Positions 9,485-17,278 of a DNA stretch of 27,289 bases are shown in pieces. Below the pieces are notes generated by a model. It was not told the DNA's origin. It searched no databases and saw only the letters and a program-made list of their open reading frames with translations. This DNA is from Apostichopus parvimensis (Eukaryota; Echinodermata; Holothuroidea; Aspidochirotida; Stichopodidae). Made by a program: the position numbers and the translations under genes. The stretch is from NCBI GenBank assembly GCA_000934455.1, contig KN889322.1:21350-48638 (forward strand). Direction: 5' to 3'. The stretch's first letter is position 1; every line of letters starts with the position of its first letter.

Positions 9485-10624
9485 CTAACTCACTCCAATA
9501 TTCATCCGGGGGACGCCGTCCCGATAGTAGACGACAGGCTTGCGCATTACCTGTTTCGTCTCGTCAAACCAATCGGAGGACTCCTTAGCCACAACTAATA
9601 AGGCTGTAGTGCAGTCCTCCATTGGTGAGTCAGAATCTGGGCCACTTAATGTCTCTTGGGCCGGTTGACTCGGGGCCCGACAAGTATCACCGATAGCGGG
9701 CGTAGCTACCGGTGAACCAGTACAAGCGGCATCCTGCGCCGCATGCCACTCCGCTAGTACTATCTCCGCCGTTTTGTCCTGCTTTGCCTCAGTGGGCAGG
9801 CTGGCAGTCTCGGCAAGTTCGATCAGGGGAGAGGTCGGACACGCAAGGGGGAACAAAGCCTCCACCGGGGCGCTAGTGTCGGACACTGGGGCGATGACAA
9901 AAGCAACAGGTGGTACGGTGTCAGAGGCCGGGACGGGGACCGCTTCAACCACGCCCGTAGCCACTCTCGCGGCGTATGAGCGGTCTGGGCATAAACGGTC
10001 CAGATGGCCCGTTTTCCCACACGAGTTACACACGATATCCCCTTTACACTCGGCCAGGGTATGCCCAACCTGTAAACAGCGGCTACACCGCTTGTTCGGG
10101 CACAACCTGGCTTCATGCCCTTCAAGCCCACACCTCCAACAAGTGCGAGGCTGGCCCGGGTATGCAATGTGGGCCCTGTGCCCTGTGCACACAAGGTAGA
10201 GGGGATATCGGAATTGAGTTCGACTGTAACTAGTCTATTCCGGGTCTTGACACCCTTACATGCAAGGAATTCCGGCTCCTCGTAGCCGGTCACTTTCCCA
10301 AAACGCCCCAGTGTCCGCACAACAACCTGTTCAGATATGTCCAGAGGGAGATAGAGGACTGTCACTCACACCGAACTGTCATACGGTGTGACCTTCAGTC
10401 CCTCAACTCCCTCCAACACCTGGACGCCTCGGACGCGGGCAGCCTCCGAGGTGAACCGTACTCAAACAATTCATACCCCGGAGAGGTTTACGCTGAAGAG
10501 CGTCAACCTATCCAGGGACCTTTAAACCAACAGAACGCAAAACTGAAAAAACTTGTCCGGGGACGACCTTAGCCTCCCCCGGAAAACTCAACAATACGAT
10601 TTTGCTGTGACGGCGAGCCGCCAT
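9485..10624 (-). pseudogene. Family-A ORF1 (three CCHC zinc knuckles), broken
   Basis: Starts at ATG 10624-10622 and matches copy 1. An in-frame TAG (GAG in copy 1) and a 2-base loss near 10460 break the N-terminal part. Reading resumes as MTVLYLPLDISEQVVVRTLGRFGKV, and a 1-base loss near 10200 shifts into the frame TGHRAHIAYPGQPRTCWRCG. Three CCHC knuckles follow: CWRCGLEGHEARLC, CSRCLQVGHTLAEC and CNSCGKTGHLDRLC. Then comes an Ala/Pro/Thr-rich low-complexity stretch and the C-terminus YYRDGVPRMNIGVS. The role by homology is RNA binding in a non-LTR retrotransposon. The same C-terminus is found at 22294-22340. The long plus-strand frames over this region are shadows of this GC-rich gene. Confidence 0.85.
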
Positions 10625-10767
10625 GACAGCTAGGGGTGTGGCAAAGCCACGCACCTATTCAAAAACCAAAAGAACGAAACAAACCCAAAACCCAAACTAC
10701 ACTAACCAAACTGCAAACTAATGAAGGCCAACGTAAAAAACACAAATGTGTGGTCAACGAAAAGTGG

Positions 10768-10859
10768 TGCTTTTTACGTGCAAGGAAAACGGACACGGAC
10801 CAAAGGTCAACAAAACCAAAAACAATCCCAGTCTGTTAAACAACCACCATAACCCAACA
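10768..10859 (-). mobile_element. Family-A 3'-end insertion with 9-bp target-site duplication
   Basis: A 92-bp fragment of the family-A 3' UTR, in minus polarity, inserted in the leader of family-A copy 2. It is flanked by GAAAAGTGG at 10759-10767 and 10860-10868. Copy 1 near 449-457 has a single GAAAAGTGG, so the empty site is present in the same window. Confidence 0.92.
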
Positions 10860-10882
10860 GAAAAGTGGAGAGCAGCCGAAAA

Positions 10883-11730
10883 CTCTCCAGTGCGTCGATT
10901 GAATCATCGTGTAACACAGAACCAATACAATCTAACAGTTTATCTTGCACGCAGGTAGCGGCGTCAAATTGTACGTTGTGAAGTGATGAATAAAACTCAT
11001 GATAGGCTTTGATAATTTCTTTCTGATCACGGGTCACGTGACCCTGTGTAATACGTACAGAGCAAATCGCGATGTCTTTCTTCTTTGAAAAAGAAAGACG
11101 AAGGGCTTTCCCCGGCTTCTAAATGTTTCACCCTAGAACGGATGAGAGCGCCCTAATGTTCTTTCTTTAAACGAAATTCTAACTCAGTTTTGTCGGCGTT
11201 AATACAATTATTCTGCACGTGAAGTGTGACATTCGCCTTCATGTTGAAGGCGATTTTCGCCGTTTATCTGGGGCTGCCTTTTTTGGACGGTGGTGTGCTG
11301 GGGAGGGGTGTTTCGTTTCGCTGCGTGCTGGTCGTCCTTTCGTGGTTTTTTGAATGTTTGAGTGGGTGGTTAGGGGTTTGTCTCTGCAGGTCAGGGGGCA
11401 TATATATATTTTTTGGCACGCTTGACCCGAGTTTCCTTTATCAGAATGGGATGATTGGGTAGTGCCGTTTGGCCGTGACGTTTTTGGATCCCGCATTGCG
11501 GGTCACGTAAAAAGCACTATTCTGCAGGGTCGAAATTCGGTCGCGCCTTTCGTTAGCCAGGCGAACGCGTGCTTCATGATAAGTCGCTTTGCTCTGTCTT
11601 TCAAATCCTCCCACCAATCGATAATAAAATCATTCCCCAGGTTTAAGGGTTGACGAAAGATGAAAATATTGAACGAAATCAGATTTGAATTCAGAATCGT
11701 TCAGAACAGAAACGTTACATTTCCATACAG
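10883..11730 (-). pseudogene. L1/Tx1-like ORF2 fragment between endonuclease and reverse transcriptase
   Basis: Minus-strand peptide blocks in order: VWKCNVSVLNDSEF; WWEDLKDRAKRLI; RLANERRDRISTLQN; a 300-bp inserted element (11218-11517); then NADKTELEFRLKKE, ALIRSRVKHLEAGE, FFFKEERHRDLL, KEIIKAYHEFYSSLHN and LLDCIGSVLHDDSIDALES. This is the order of the linker before the reverse transcriptase in L1/Tx1-group ORF2 (WK-N-LL-D, WW-LK, RSRV-LE-GE-FF, FY-LY). Several frameshifts separate the blocks. The catalytic reverse-transcriptase motifs are absent. The fragment ends at 10883 against family-A copy 2 and starts at 11730 against the shared 87-bp repeat. Confidence 0.8.
11218..11517 (+). mobile_element. 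300-bp insertion with hairpin 5' end and CGTAAAAAGCA 3' end (9-bp TSD)
   Basis: Flanked by TATTCTGCA at 11209-11217 and 11518-11526, and it cleanly interrupts the ORF2 fragment. The 3' end is …TCACGTAAAAAGCAC, matching the family-A terminus, and the body is GT-rich. The 5' end GTGAAGTGTGACATTCGCC with CGCCTTCA-TGT-TGAAGGCG is shared with 3814-3860. It is either a full-length SINE-like element that borrows the family-A type 3' end or a short deletion derivative. Open frames on both strands have no recognisable domain. Confidence 0.8.
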
Positions 11731-11731
11731 G

Positions 11732-11818
11732 TTGGTAGTTGGCTTTCGTGGAGTGCAGAAGTGTTTCGCTCTCGCTCTCCATCTGATACAACTTTTTATC
11801 ACTGTACTGTACTGTGCT
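11732..11818. repeat. 87-bp repeat, partner of 27088-27174
   Basis: Differs from 27088-27174 at about two positions. It contains TTTCGCTCTCGCTCTCCATC and CTGTACTGTACTGTGC. At both sites it directly abuts the 5' breakpoint of a truncated minus-strand retrotransposon (L1/Tx1-like here, CR1/L2-like there). Here it runs into the N gap. Confidence 0.85.
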
Positions 11819-11868
11819 NNNNNNNNNNNNNNNNNNNNNNNNNNNNNNNNNNNNNNNNNNNNNNNNNN
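11819..11868. other. Scaffold gap of 50 N
   Basis: Exactly 50 undefined bases, a typical nominal gap length. Both flanks are multi-copy sequence, so the true distance and even the join are uncertain. Confidence 0.95.
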
Positions 11869-12031
11869 AGTGGGCAGGCTGGCAGTCTCGGCAAGTTCGA
11901 TCAGGGGAGAGGGTGGACACGCAAGGGGGAACAAAGCCTCCACCGGGGCGCTAGTGTCGGACACTGGGGCGATGACAGGAGCATCAGGTGGTACGGTGTC
12001 AGAGGCCGGGACGGGGACCGCTTCAACCCAC
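11869..12031 (-). repeat. Duplicated internal fragment of family-A ORF1
   Basis: Nearly identical to 9790-9953 (the Ala/Pro/Thr-rich part of ORF1 after the zinc knuckles), with a handful of substitutions. It begins at the gap and ends in unrelated sequence after CCGCTTCAA. It is either a separate truncated copy or a collapsed or misjoined repeat. Confidence 0.85.
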
Positions 12032-13030
12032 TTATTGAACTTCAACCCACTATTGAATTCGAGCAGTTGGCGTCTAAAGTATTGTTCCATCATATTCCCC
12101 TGGCAACCACTATGAAGAAAACTTTGTTCGATCTGGAATTGTCCCTTCAGAATTTTCAAGTATTTGATGTTTGAATTGAATTATACTTGATTATCCCTTT
12201 AGAACAATGTATCACATTCTAGGAAGAGAATTATGCTCAATTGAAACAGAACCTAAGCTCAATGGATAGGCCAATGTTTTCGCATGGCTGCAGAGTAGTG
12301 GTGACGAACAGGTTGCTACCACCCAGGGGCGTCGAGAGAAAGGGGGAGGGGTTAAGTCCCCTGTCGGGAAGGTCTAGCCCCCTCCCCCGTCGGGGAAAAT
12401 GTTGATCTCGTCAGGGAGCAATTAGGCAACGAAATTAGTATTGTGTATTTCTTATTATCATTATGATCATTTTATGATAAAGACATTGTTTTCCTGATAC
12501 TGAGTATCCAGTAGGAACATCAATCCCGAGTCGGAGGGCAAAGCAAAACAACGTCAGGGAGCTCAAGTCATGGACCAGCATTTAGGAAAGAGGCTAAAGG
12601 CTGAAAGTTCTGTTCAAGTATGGAATCCCTATATCTCAAAATACGAATGATAGCGATGTGTTTAATTTCACTTTTCAGGTGTACAAACAAAACATTTCCT
12701 GAAGGTTACGAAGTGCATACATCTCCGTAAAGAAAGAATGAGGTTAGCCTATTATGAATTGAGCACTTTATTTCACTAAGTTATTATTAAAAGAATGCTC
12801 CACCCCATGCTTTTTTTGTAGAGCATTAAAATATATGTTGACTGGCAGAGGTGGTGATTTGTCTTAAATATTGGGGGAAGGGGGCATGACCTGCCTACTA
12901 CGGATCTAGGGAGGGTCAATGCAGGGGCAACCCACCCCCTTAGATGTACCAACGAATTAAAGTGCAGCAACCATAGCAGTTAATCTATACGTACCTACAT
13001 CTTTTTTTCACACGCTTTTTTTCATCATCA
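12032..13030. other. Non-coding stretch with no supported gene
   Basis: Contains a G/C-run-rich segment near 12308-12400 (AAGGGGGAGGGG, CCCCCTCCCCCGTCGGGG) and AT-rich sequence. No domain or RNA motif was recognised. Confidence 0.5.
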
Positions 13031-13460
13031 CACGCTGAAAGAAGTTAGACCACATCACTCCTATTCATCGGCAACTGCACTGGTTACCTGTTTCCTACAG
13101 GATAAACTTGAAGATCATCCTGCTCACATATTAAGCCCTGCATGGATTAGCACCAGAATACATGAGTAGCATGATCAGTCGAAAGACCACCAACCGCTCT
13201 CTCCGATCCTCAAATCAGCTACTGCTCCATGTACCTCAGTGGAAGCTCAAGTCATTTGGTCAACGATCGTTTTCTAATGCCGCTCCTACTCTTTGGAACT
13301 CACTTCCACTGCAGATCAAGTCGGCACCCAACGTTAACATTTTCAAAAACTGTCTCAAAACTTATCTTTTTTGACTGCCTTCCCTTGAGCACTAGCGCCA
13401 CTGAGCATTGGTTTTCCTGTGGATATTGACGCTATAGAAATTTTGATTTAAGAACTTTTT
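13031..13460 (+). pseudogene. CR1/L2-type retrotransposon ORF2 C-terminus and 3' UTR
   Basis: Plus-strand peptide KKLDHITPIHRQLHWLPVSY leads to RINLKIILLTY, a stop, then ALHGLAPEYM. From 13162 it reads through RSLRSSNQLLLHVP, SFSNAAPTLWNSLPLQIKSA and FKNCLKTYLF, ending at the stop at 13372-13374. These are the conserved end motifs (LHWLPV…, LRSS…LxVP, AAPxLWNSLP, FKxxLKTYLF) of CR1/L2-group reverse-transcriptase proteins. The 3' UTR contains GACGCTATAGAAATTTTGATT, similar in style to the CGCTATATAA tail region of these elements. The copy is 5'-truncated and carries at least one stop. It is related to, but clearly diverged from, the minus-strand element at 25204-27087. Confidence 0.85.
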
Positions 13461-13800
13461 GCATCTAAGCACCCTAAATTATATAAAATAAGGAGAACCC
13501 TCCCCAGGACACAGATCACTAACCTATTTGGCCCCACCTGTATAACCAACCTACCTGTGCTGACTACATCACAGTTTTGGGCTATTATTCCAGGGATCCA
13601 GTTCCCCACGCCCAGTAGCCCTACACCCTCACGAAAAATGGAGTTCCAAATGATGGATATTCTGTTGACTGAAGTTCGTACTTGCCTTTCTTGCTACACC
13701 ATCATGTGCCAAATGGACACTACTAGAAACATTATCCCAGTCTATTCAGGTTCTCCTTATTATTAAAGTTACACTCATTTCATTTATACCATAGCCTATT
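13461..13800. other. Non-coding stretch with nothing recognised
   Basis: No supported gene or repeat. It separates the CR1/L2 remnant from the pogo-like transposase. Confidence 0.45.
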
Positions 13801-15368
13801 TATTTTTGCAGACCACAGAAAAGGTGGGCCAACCAACAAGAAAAGTAAGTGGAAAGAGATTGATTTGTCCATTCCTACTAGAGAAAAAAAGAGGTATAAT
13901 AACAAAAGGCATGTCTGTAACAAACTCCAAAGCCAGAAAGCCAGTTTAATGACAGAAAGAAGAAACTAGGTTGTTCACCAGAAATTATCGGAGGGAGGGG
14001 ATGATTGACCAAGATTCAAGTAAATTTCCTAAACCTCGAATGGAACGTATCAGAAATACACTGGAAGGTCTGTCTTCTGGAAAACATGAAGCAGTCAGTG
14101 ACAACGATCAGATTCAACGAAAAGCTATAGGAACTGTAAAATGGTACAGACGAAATGGATCTAAACCATATCTCACTCTTGGTGAGGAAAGACATCTAGC
14201 ACGCTGGGTTGTCACAATGGGAAACAGGGGATTTCCTGTTACTCCCAAGCAGCTCAAGGACACAGAACGATAACTGATCACAAAAGATGGAAGAAGCGGA
14301 AGGCCGTCTAACGGCTGGTATACAGGTTTCCTGAAGAGGAATCCTAGTATTCAACTAAAGCCTAGAAAAACGCACGAGCCAAAGCGACCAAACTGCTGAC
14401 TGCTGTAGAAACCTTCAACTGTTTCATTTCTGACCTGAACCTTTCAGACAATCCGGATCTACAACTTTGATGAGAAAGGGGTTTGGACTGAGTGGCAAAC
14501 CACCTAGATATGCCCCTTGGATCTCGACATATGAAAGGAGCACTGCCACAAATGACTTCCGGTGAGGGTAAAAAACAAATCACAGTGGGTGTTTGTGCCA
14601 ATGCAGATGGTTCGCTTCTCCCTCCCTATCCCCTGGCAGGTGCACCTCCGAAGAGTGGCATACTTTACAGCGTCAGGATGGATGGCACAAACATCTTTTC
14701 AATGCTGGTTCCAAAACCAGTTTGTCTAGTGGAAATGAAAGACCACTGGTGTTACTGTTAGACTCTCATGAAGGGCATATTGCCTATGATCTCTTCCAAA
14801 CAGCTGAAGAAAGTAACATACATCTGTACCGGTTTCTACCTAATGCCACACACTTTTTACAGCCGCTAGATGTTGATGTCTTTGGCCACATGAAAAGGTC
14901 CTACTGGGATTATCTCAGGAAATGGTCGCACGTCATCCTGGGGGAGACGATTACACAGAGAAATGTTGGTAGAAATATTGGCAACATCTGGGAAGATTTG
15001 GAAAGGCCTGGGCTGATCAGGAAGAGCTTCATATCATCAGGTATGAAGCTGATGAGATGACCATGCCCTCCTTGACTTTTAGAGAAGACACACAATGTGC
15101 AGACAAGGTGACAACAAATGAAGCATGACATGAACCGCAGTACACATGCCAACAACTCCAGATGCACAAAGAAAACTGTCAGCACACTTAACAAAGGCAA
15201 CAGAACTTCCTTCGGTTAAACCACAGAAGAAGGCTAGGCGCAGGCTATGAAATGTAATCAGCAAATGCCGGACAAAAGCAAGAAAGGAACTCTTGGCTAT
15301 GAAAAAGCATTTCCAAAAGAAGGGAATTGAAAACCTTGTTAACAAAAATAAATCTCAAGAGTTTAGGA

Positions 15369-15728
15369 TGCCCTATCTGTGGAGGAATATATGAAGAAAG
15401 GTACTTTTTAAGGAAAAGTCGCCCAGGAAAGAACCTGGGCACGAAAACCAAACTACCAAACGACTGATCCGCTCTCAGCCCCAGTCCCCTTGCATCGGGA
15501 CTGTGACTGTGTGATCATCGTCGGGTGTGCATCACCATTCCCCTCGAAAGGGAACAGATACTACACATGATCTTAGCCATATATGAAGAAAGTTTAAAGG
15601 TTGGGTGGGTTGGATGTGACACATGCAACCAATGTTATGACTGGTATCATATGTCATGTATGCCAAAAGAACTTGTGACTGCTAAAATGATCAGACAAAA
15701 AGAATGGTGTTCTCCAAATTGTAAATAG
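15369..15728 (+). pseudogene. PHD finger of the pogo-like transposase, interrupted by a SINE
   Basis: CPICGG (15369-15386) continues into IYEE, then the SINE lies at 15401-15578. The second copy of the target duplication resumes IYEES in the same frame, followed by VGWVGCDTCNQCYDWYHMSC and WCSPNCK with stop at 15728. The eight ligands C-C, C-C, H-C, C-C of a C4HC3 PHD zinc finger are all present. Removing the SINE and one target-duplication copy restores a continuous frame, so the insertion is younger than the domain. PHD fingers read histone tails. A C-terminal PHD in this transposase lineage suggests chromatin targeting (inference). Confidence 0.85.
15401..15578 (-). mobile_element. U2-snRNA-headed SINE, copy 2, with 14-bp target-site duplication
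   Basis: A 178-bp insertion between perfect copies of ATATATGAAGAAAG (15387-15400 and 15579-15592). In minus polarity it begins GGCTAAGATC followed by ATGTGTAGTATCTGTTC. This matches nucleotides about 19-45 of metazoan U2 snRNA at 26 of 27 positions (one A to T) and includes GTAGTA, the branch-point-recognition sequence. The body has hairpins CCCTTTCGAGGGG, AGTCCC…GGGGACT and GCCCAGG-TTCTTT-CCTGGGC. It ends in a CTTTTCCTTAAAAAG stem. There is no A-tail and no tRNA-type A/B box. Confidence 0.93.
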
Positions 15729-15985
15729 AATCTAAATCTACAGCACTGCCAAAGAGTCACAAAACTATTAATATTGTTAAAGAAGGTTATTCAATTCTTG
15801 TTTCTTTGTTTGTAAGTTGGGTATAGGCAAAATGTTGAATTGGTAAAGCTGGTATTCTCATCAATAGAATTCTAGCTATCCAATATATTGTTGCTTATAG
15901 CAAGCCCGGTGAGGCAACTTGTGTTCTTTGGAAGATGGAAACACAACAACATTCCATCTATCATCCATAATTTATTTTCTTACAG
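15729..15985. other. Intergenic or intronic stretch before the HIRAN exon
   Basis: AT-rich with no supported open frame. It ends in a good splice acceptor, TTATTTTCTTACAG (15972-15985). Confidence 0.4.
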
Positions 15986-16289
15986 GAGGACAAAAAACTA
16001 TCATTGTACAGATAGAAGACAGTGTAATGAAAGGTTATCATGAATACAAAATTGCTCCGCATTTGGCCCTGGAGATTATTCTCCAACCAGAATATGCAAA
16101 TATACATGACAAAGATGCCATTCTTAGTTTGGATGCCAAGCATCACAGAGGGAAATGTATTGGAACAGAAGACCTCACATGGACTATATGTGAAAGATTG
16201 GACATGTCCCAAGAGGCTTAGCTGCAATATTTCGGCAATTACTTGATGAAAAGTATTCTATAACCAGAAAGCCAGTGGGCTTATTGTGA
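15986..16289 (+). pseudogene. HIRAN-domain exon remnant
   Basis: After the acceptor TTTTCTTACAG the frame reads GGQKTIIVQIEDSVMKGYHE, then YKIAPHLALEIILQPEYANI and HDKDAILSL. In another frame it continues KIGHVPRGLAAIFRQLLDEK then YSITRKPVGLL and a stop. The order 'GYHxY…EPxNxxDxxAI…GHVPR-LAxxF' is the HIRAN signature, a DNA-end-binding domain found in HLTF/Rad5 helicases and in many stand-alone invertebrate proteins. The frame change between AILSL and KIGHVP means it is either decayed or carries an indel. No partner domain is seen nearby. It may belong to a transposon-derived gene. Confidence 0.6.
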
Positions 16290-16398
16290 TTCCTTGCCAA
16301 TTAAGATTATAATCCCAAGCTTTCGTCATTGTTGTTTAAATTGATTAGCAAGGTTCTTTCACTGGATGTGGACCTACCTTCTAAATATGTTAACTTAC

Positions 16399-16842
16399 CA
16401 TGTTTACAAGCTATTTTTTTTGGCCAAAATCAACTCAGGCCCTGCCCCCTGATAAATGTGCATATCACATTGAACATACACCTTCACACAAAGTATGATT
16501 CAATTCTGAAATGTTTACATTTGCGACCTCATTAATATTCTTGAGATGAGCACCATAATCAATAGGGCTCTTCTACTCACTATGGCGCACATATGTACCA
16601 AAGTATGACTTCAATCCAACTTAAAATAAAAACTGTTAGCAAACTGCTTATCCACTAGAGAGCTTGTGTAGGAGAATGTGTAAAAGTAAGTTGGCCTGAC
16701 GTTTCGATCCAAGCAGGATCTTCTTGGAAGGCTGAAACAAAAATTAACAAAATGGGTTCTTCAATCCAACTTGTCGTTGTTCAGTTACCGTCTTTACAAG
16801 CTATTTTAGTGAAAATGAAACTTAAGCCCGCCCCCTTCATCT
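16399..16842 (+). repeat. Pair of weak direct repeats (16399-16455 and 16788-16842)
   Basis: Both contain TTTACAAGCTATTTT, then an AAAAT…AACT…AGGCCC/AAGCCC block and GCCCCCT, in the same order. The rest of this stretch has no supported gene. Confidence 0.5.
16691..16734 (-). mobile_element. Penelope-like terminal motif with degenerate hammerhead core
   Basis: The minus strand reads AAGAAGATCC-TGCTT-GGATCGAAACGTCAGGCC (16725-16694). This resembles the terminal-repeat sequence of Penelope-like elements, where GATCC…GGATC is hammerhead stem II and GAAAC-GTC the downstream core. The upstream core, normally CTGATGA (often CTGAAGA in decayed copies), is CCAAGAAG here. No reverse transcriptase or GIY-YIG sequence is present nearby. 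Confidence 0.45.
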
Positions 16843-17278
16843 CTCAAGACAAGTTATAATGTGGCAAGTTGCATTCCCTCGAGAAGTACGGTATTGCATG
16901 ATACTACATGACAAGTGACGTACACGTACAGAGCTATGACGTAACCATCGAATGGGCGTAACCAAGCATGGACCTCACTGTACTTGCGCAACTGTGGTAT
17001 TATTTTTACGGCGGCTTCTTCGAACGATCGTACTGTGATCACACAACAGCGTAAAACAGTGTGCCTTATTGGTAAAAATCGCCCGATTTCTGTTCTAAGT
17101 AACCAAAATACTCATGCCGTATCATCTGAACTACAACAGGTAACTTAAAAGTGGCATAGGCATATGCCTAAAATCCAAGTTAATAGTACTGCCCGGCCTT
17201 GTACTACTGAGTACTCTAGTAGCCTACTTATACTTTTACTATAGATAATATAGTAAAAAGGCTTCATAATTGATTAAC

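Larger units (their letters stand above)
9208..10882 (-). mobile_element. Family-A ORF1-only non-LTR element, copy 2 (near full length)
   Basis: Minus-strand order: 5' leader (10882-10625, with a 92-bp insertion at 10768-10859), ORF1 (10624-9485), then about 277 bp of GT-rich 3' UTR ending CGTAAAAAGCA at 9208. The 5' boundary is shared with copy 1 and the 3' terminus with the copies at 8936-9092, 10768-10859 and 22011-22469. No ORF2 follows ORF1. The copy at 22011-22469 shows the same direct join of the ORF1 C-terminus to the 3' UTR, so the ORF1-only layout is probably a family trait. No target-site duplication is visible, and the flanks are unrelated (Gypsy on the left, L1-like ORF2 on the right). 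Confidence 0.75.
13971..15728 (+). pseudogene. pogo/Tigger-like DDE transposase with C-terminal PHD finger, broken
   Basis: Plus-strand blocks in order. A CENP-B/Tc5-type helix-turn-helix region (14160-14270) reads YLTLGEERHLARWVVTMGNR then GFPVT. The first catalytic Asp is in IYNFDEKGVW (GAT 14469). Next is SGEGKKQITVGVCANADG then SLLPPY. The second Asp is in VLLLDSHEGHIAYDLF (GAC 14761), and the third is in THFLQPLDVDVFGHMKRSYW (GAT 14869), with 35 residues between the last two (DD35D). This is the DDE_1 fold of pogo/Tigger/Jerky transposases, which cut and paste their own element. Stops and frameshifts occur around 14274, 14400, 14509 and 14590-14760. After a basic linker comes a PHD finger (15369-15728) split by a SINE. 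Terminal inverted repeats were not identified. Confidence 0.85.

Noticed and set aside
9774..10233. Plus-strand open frames of 141 and 85 codons
   Set aside because: They lie opposite the zinc-knuckle ORF1 and have no domain. GC-rich coding produces such shadows.
11226..11496. Hydrophobic plus-strand frame (78 codons) and basic minus-strand frame (85 codons)
   Set aside because: Both lie inside the 300-bp inserted element with GT-rich bias. The hydrophobic look comes from T/G-rich codons and there is no homology.
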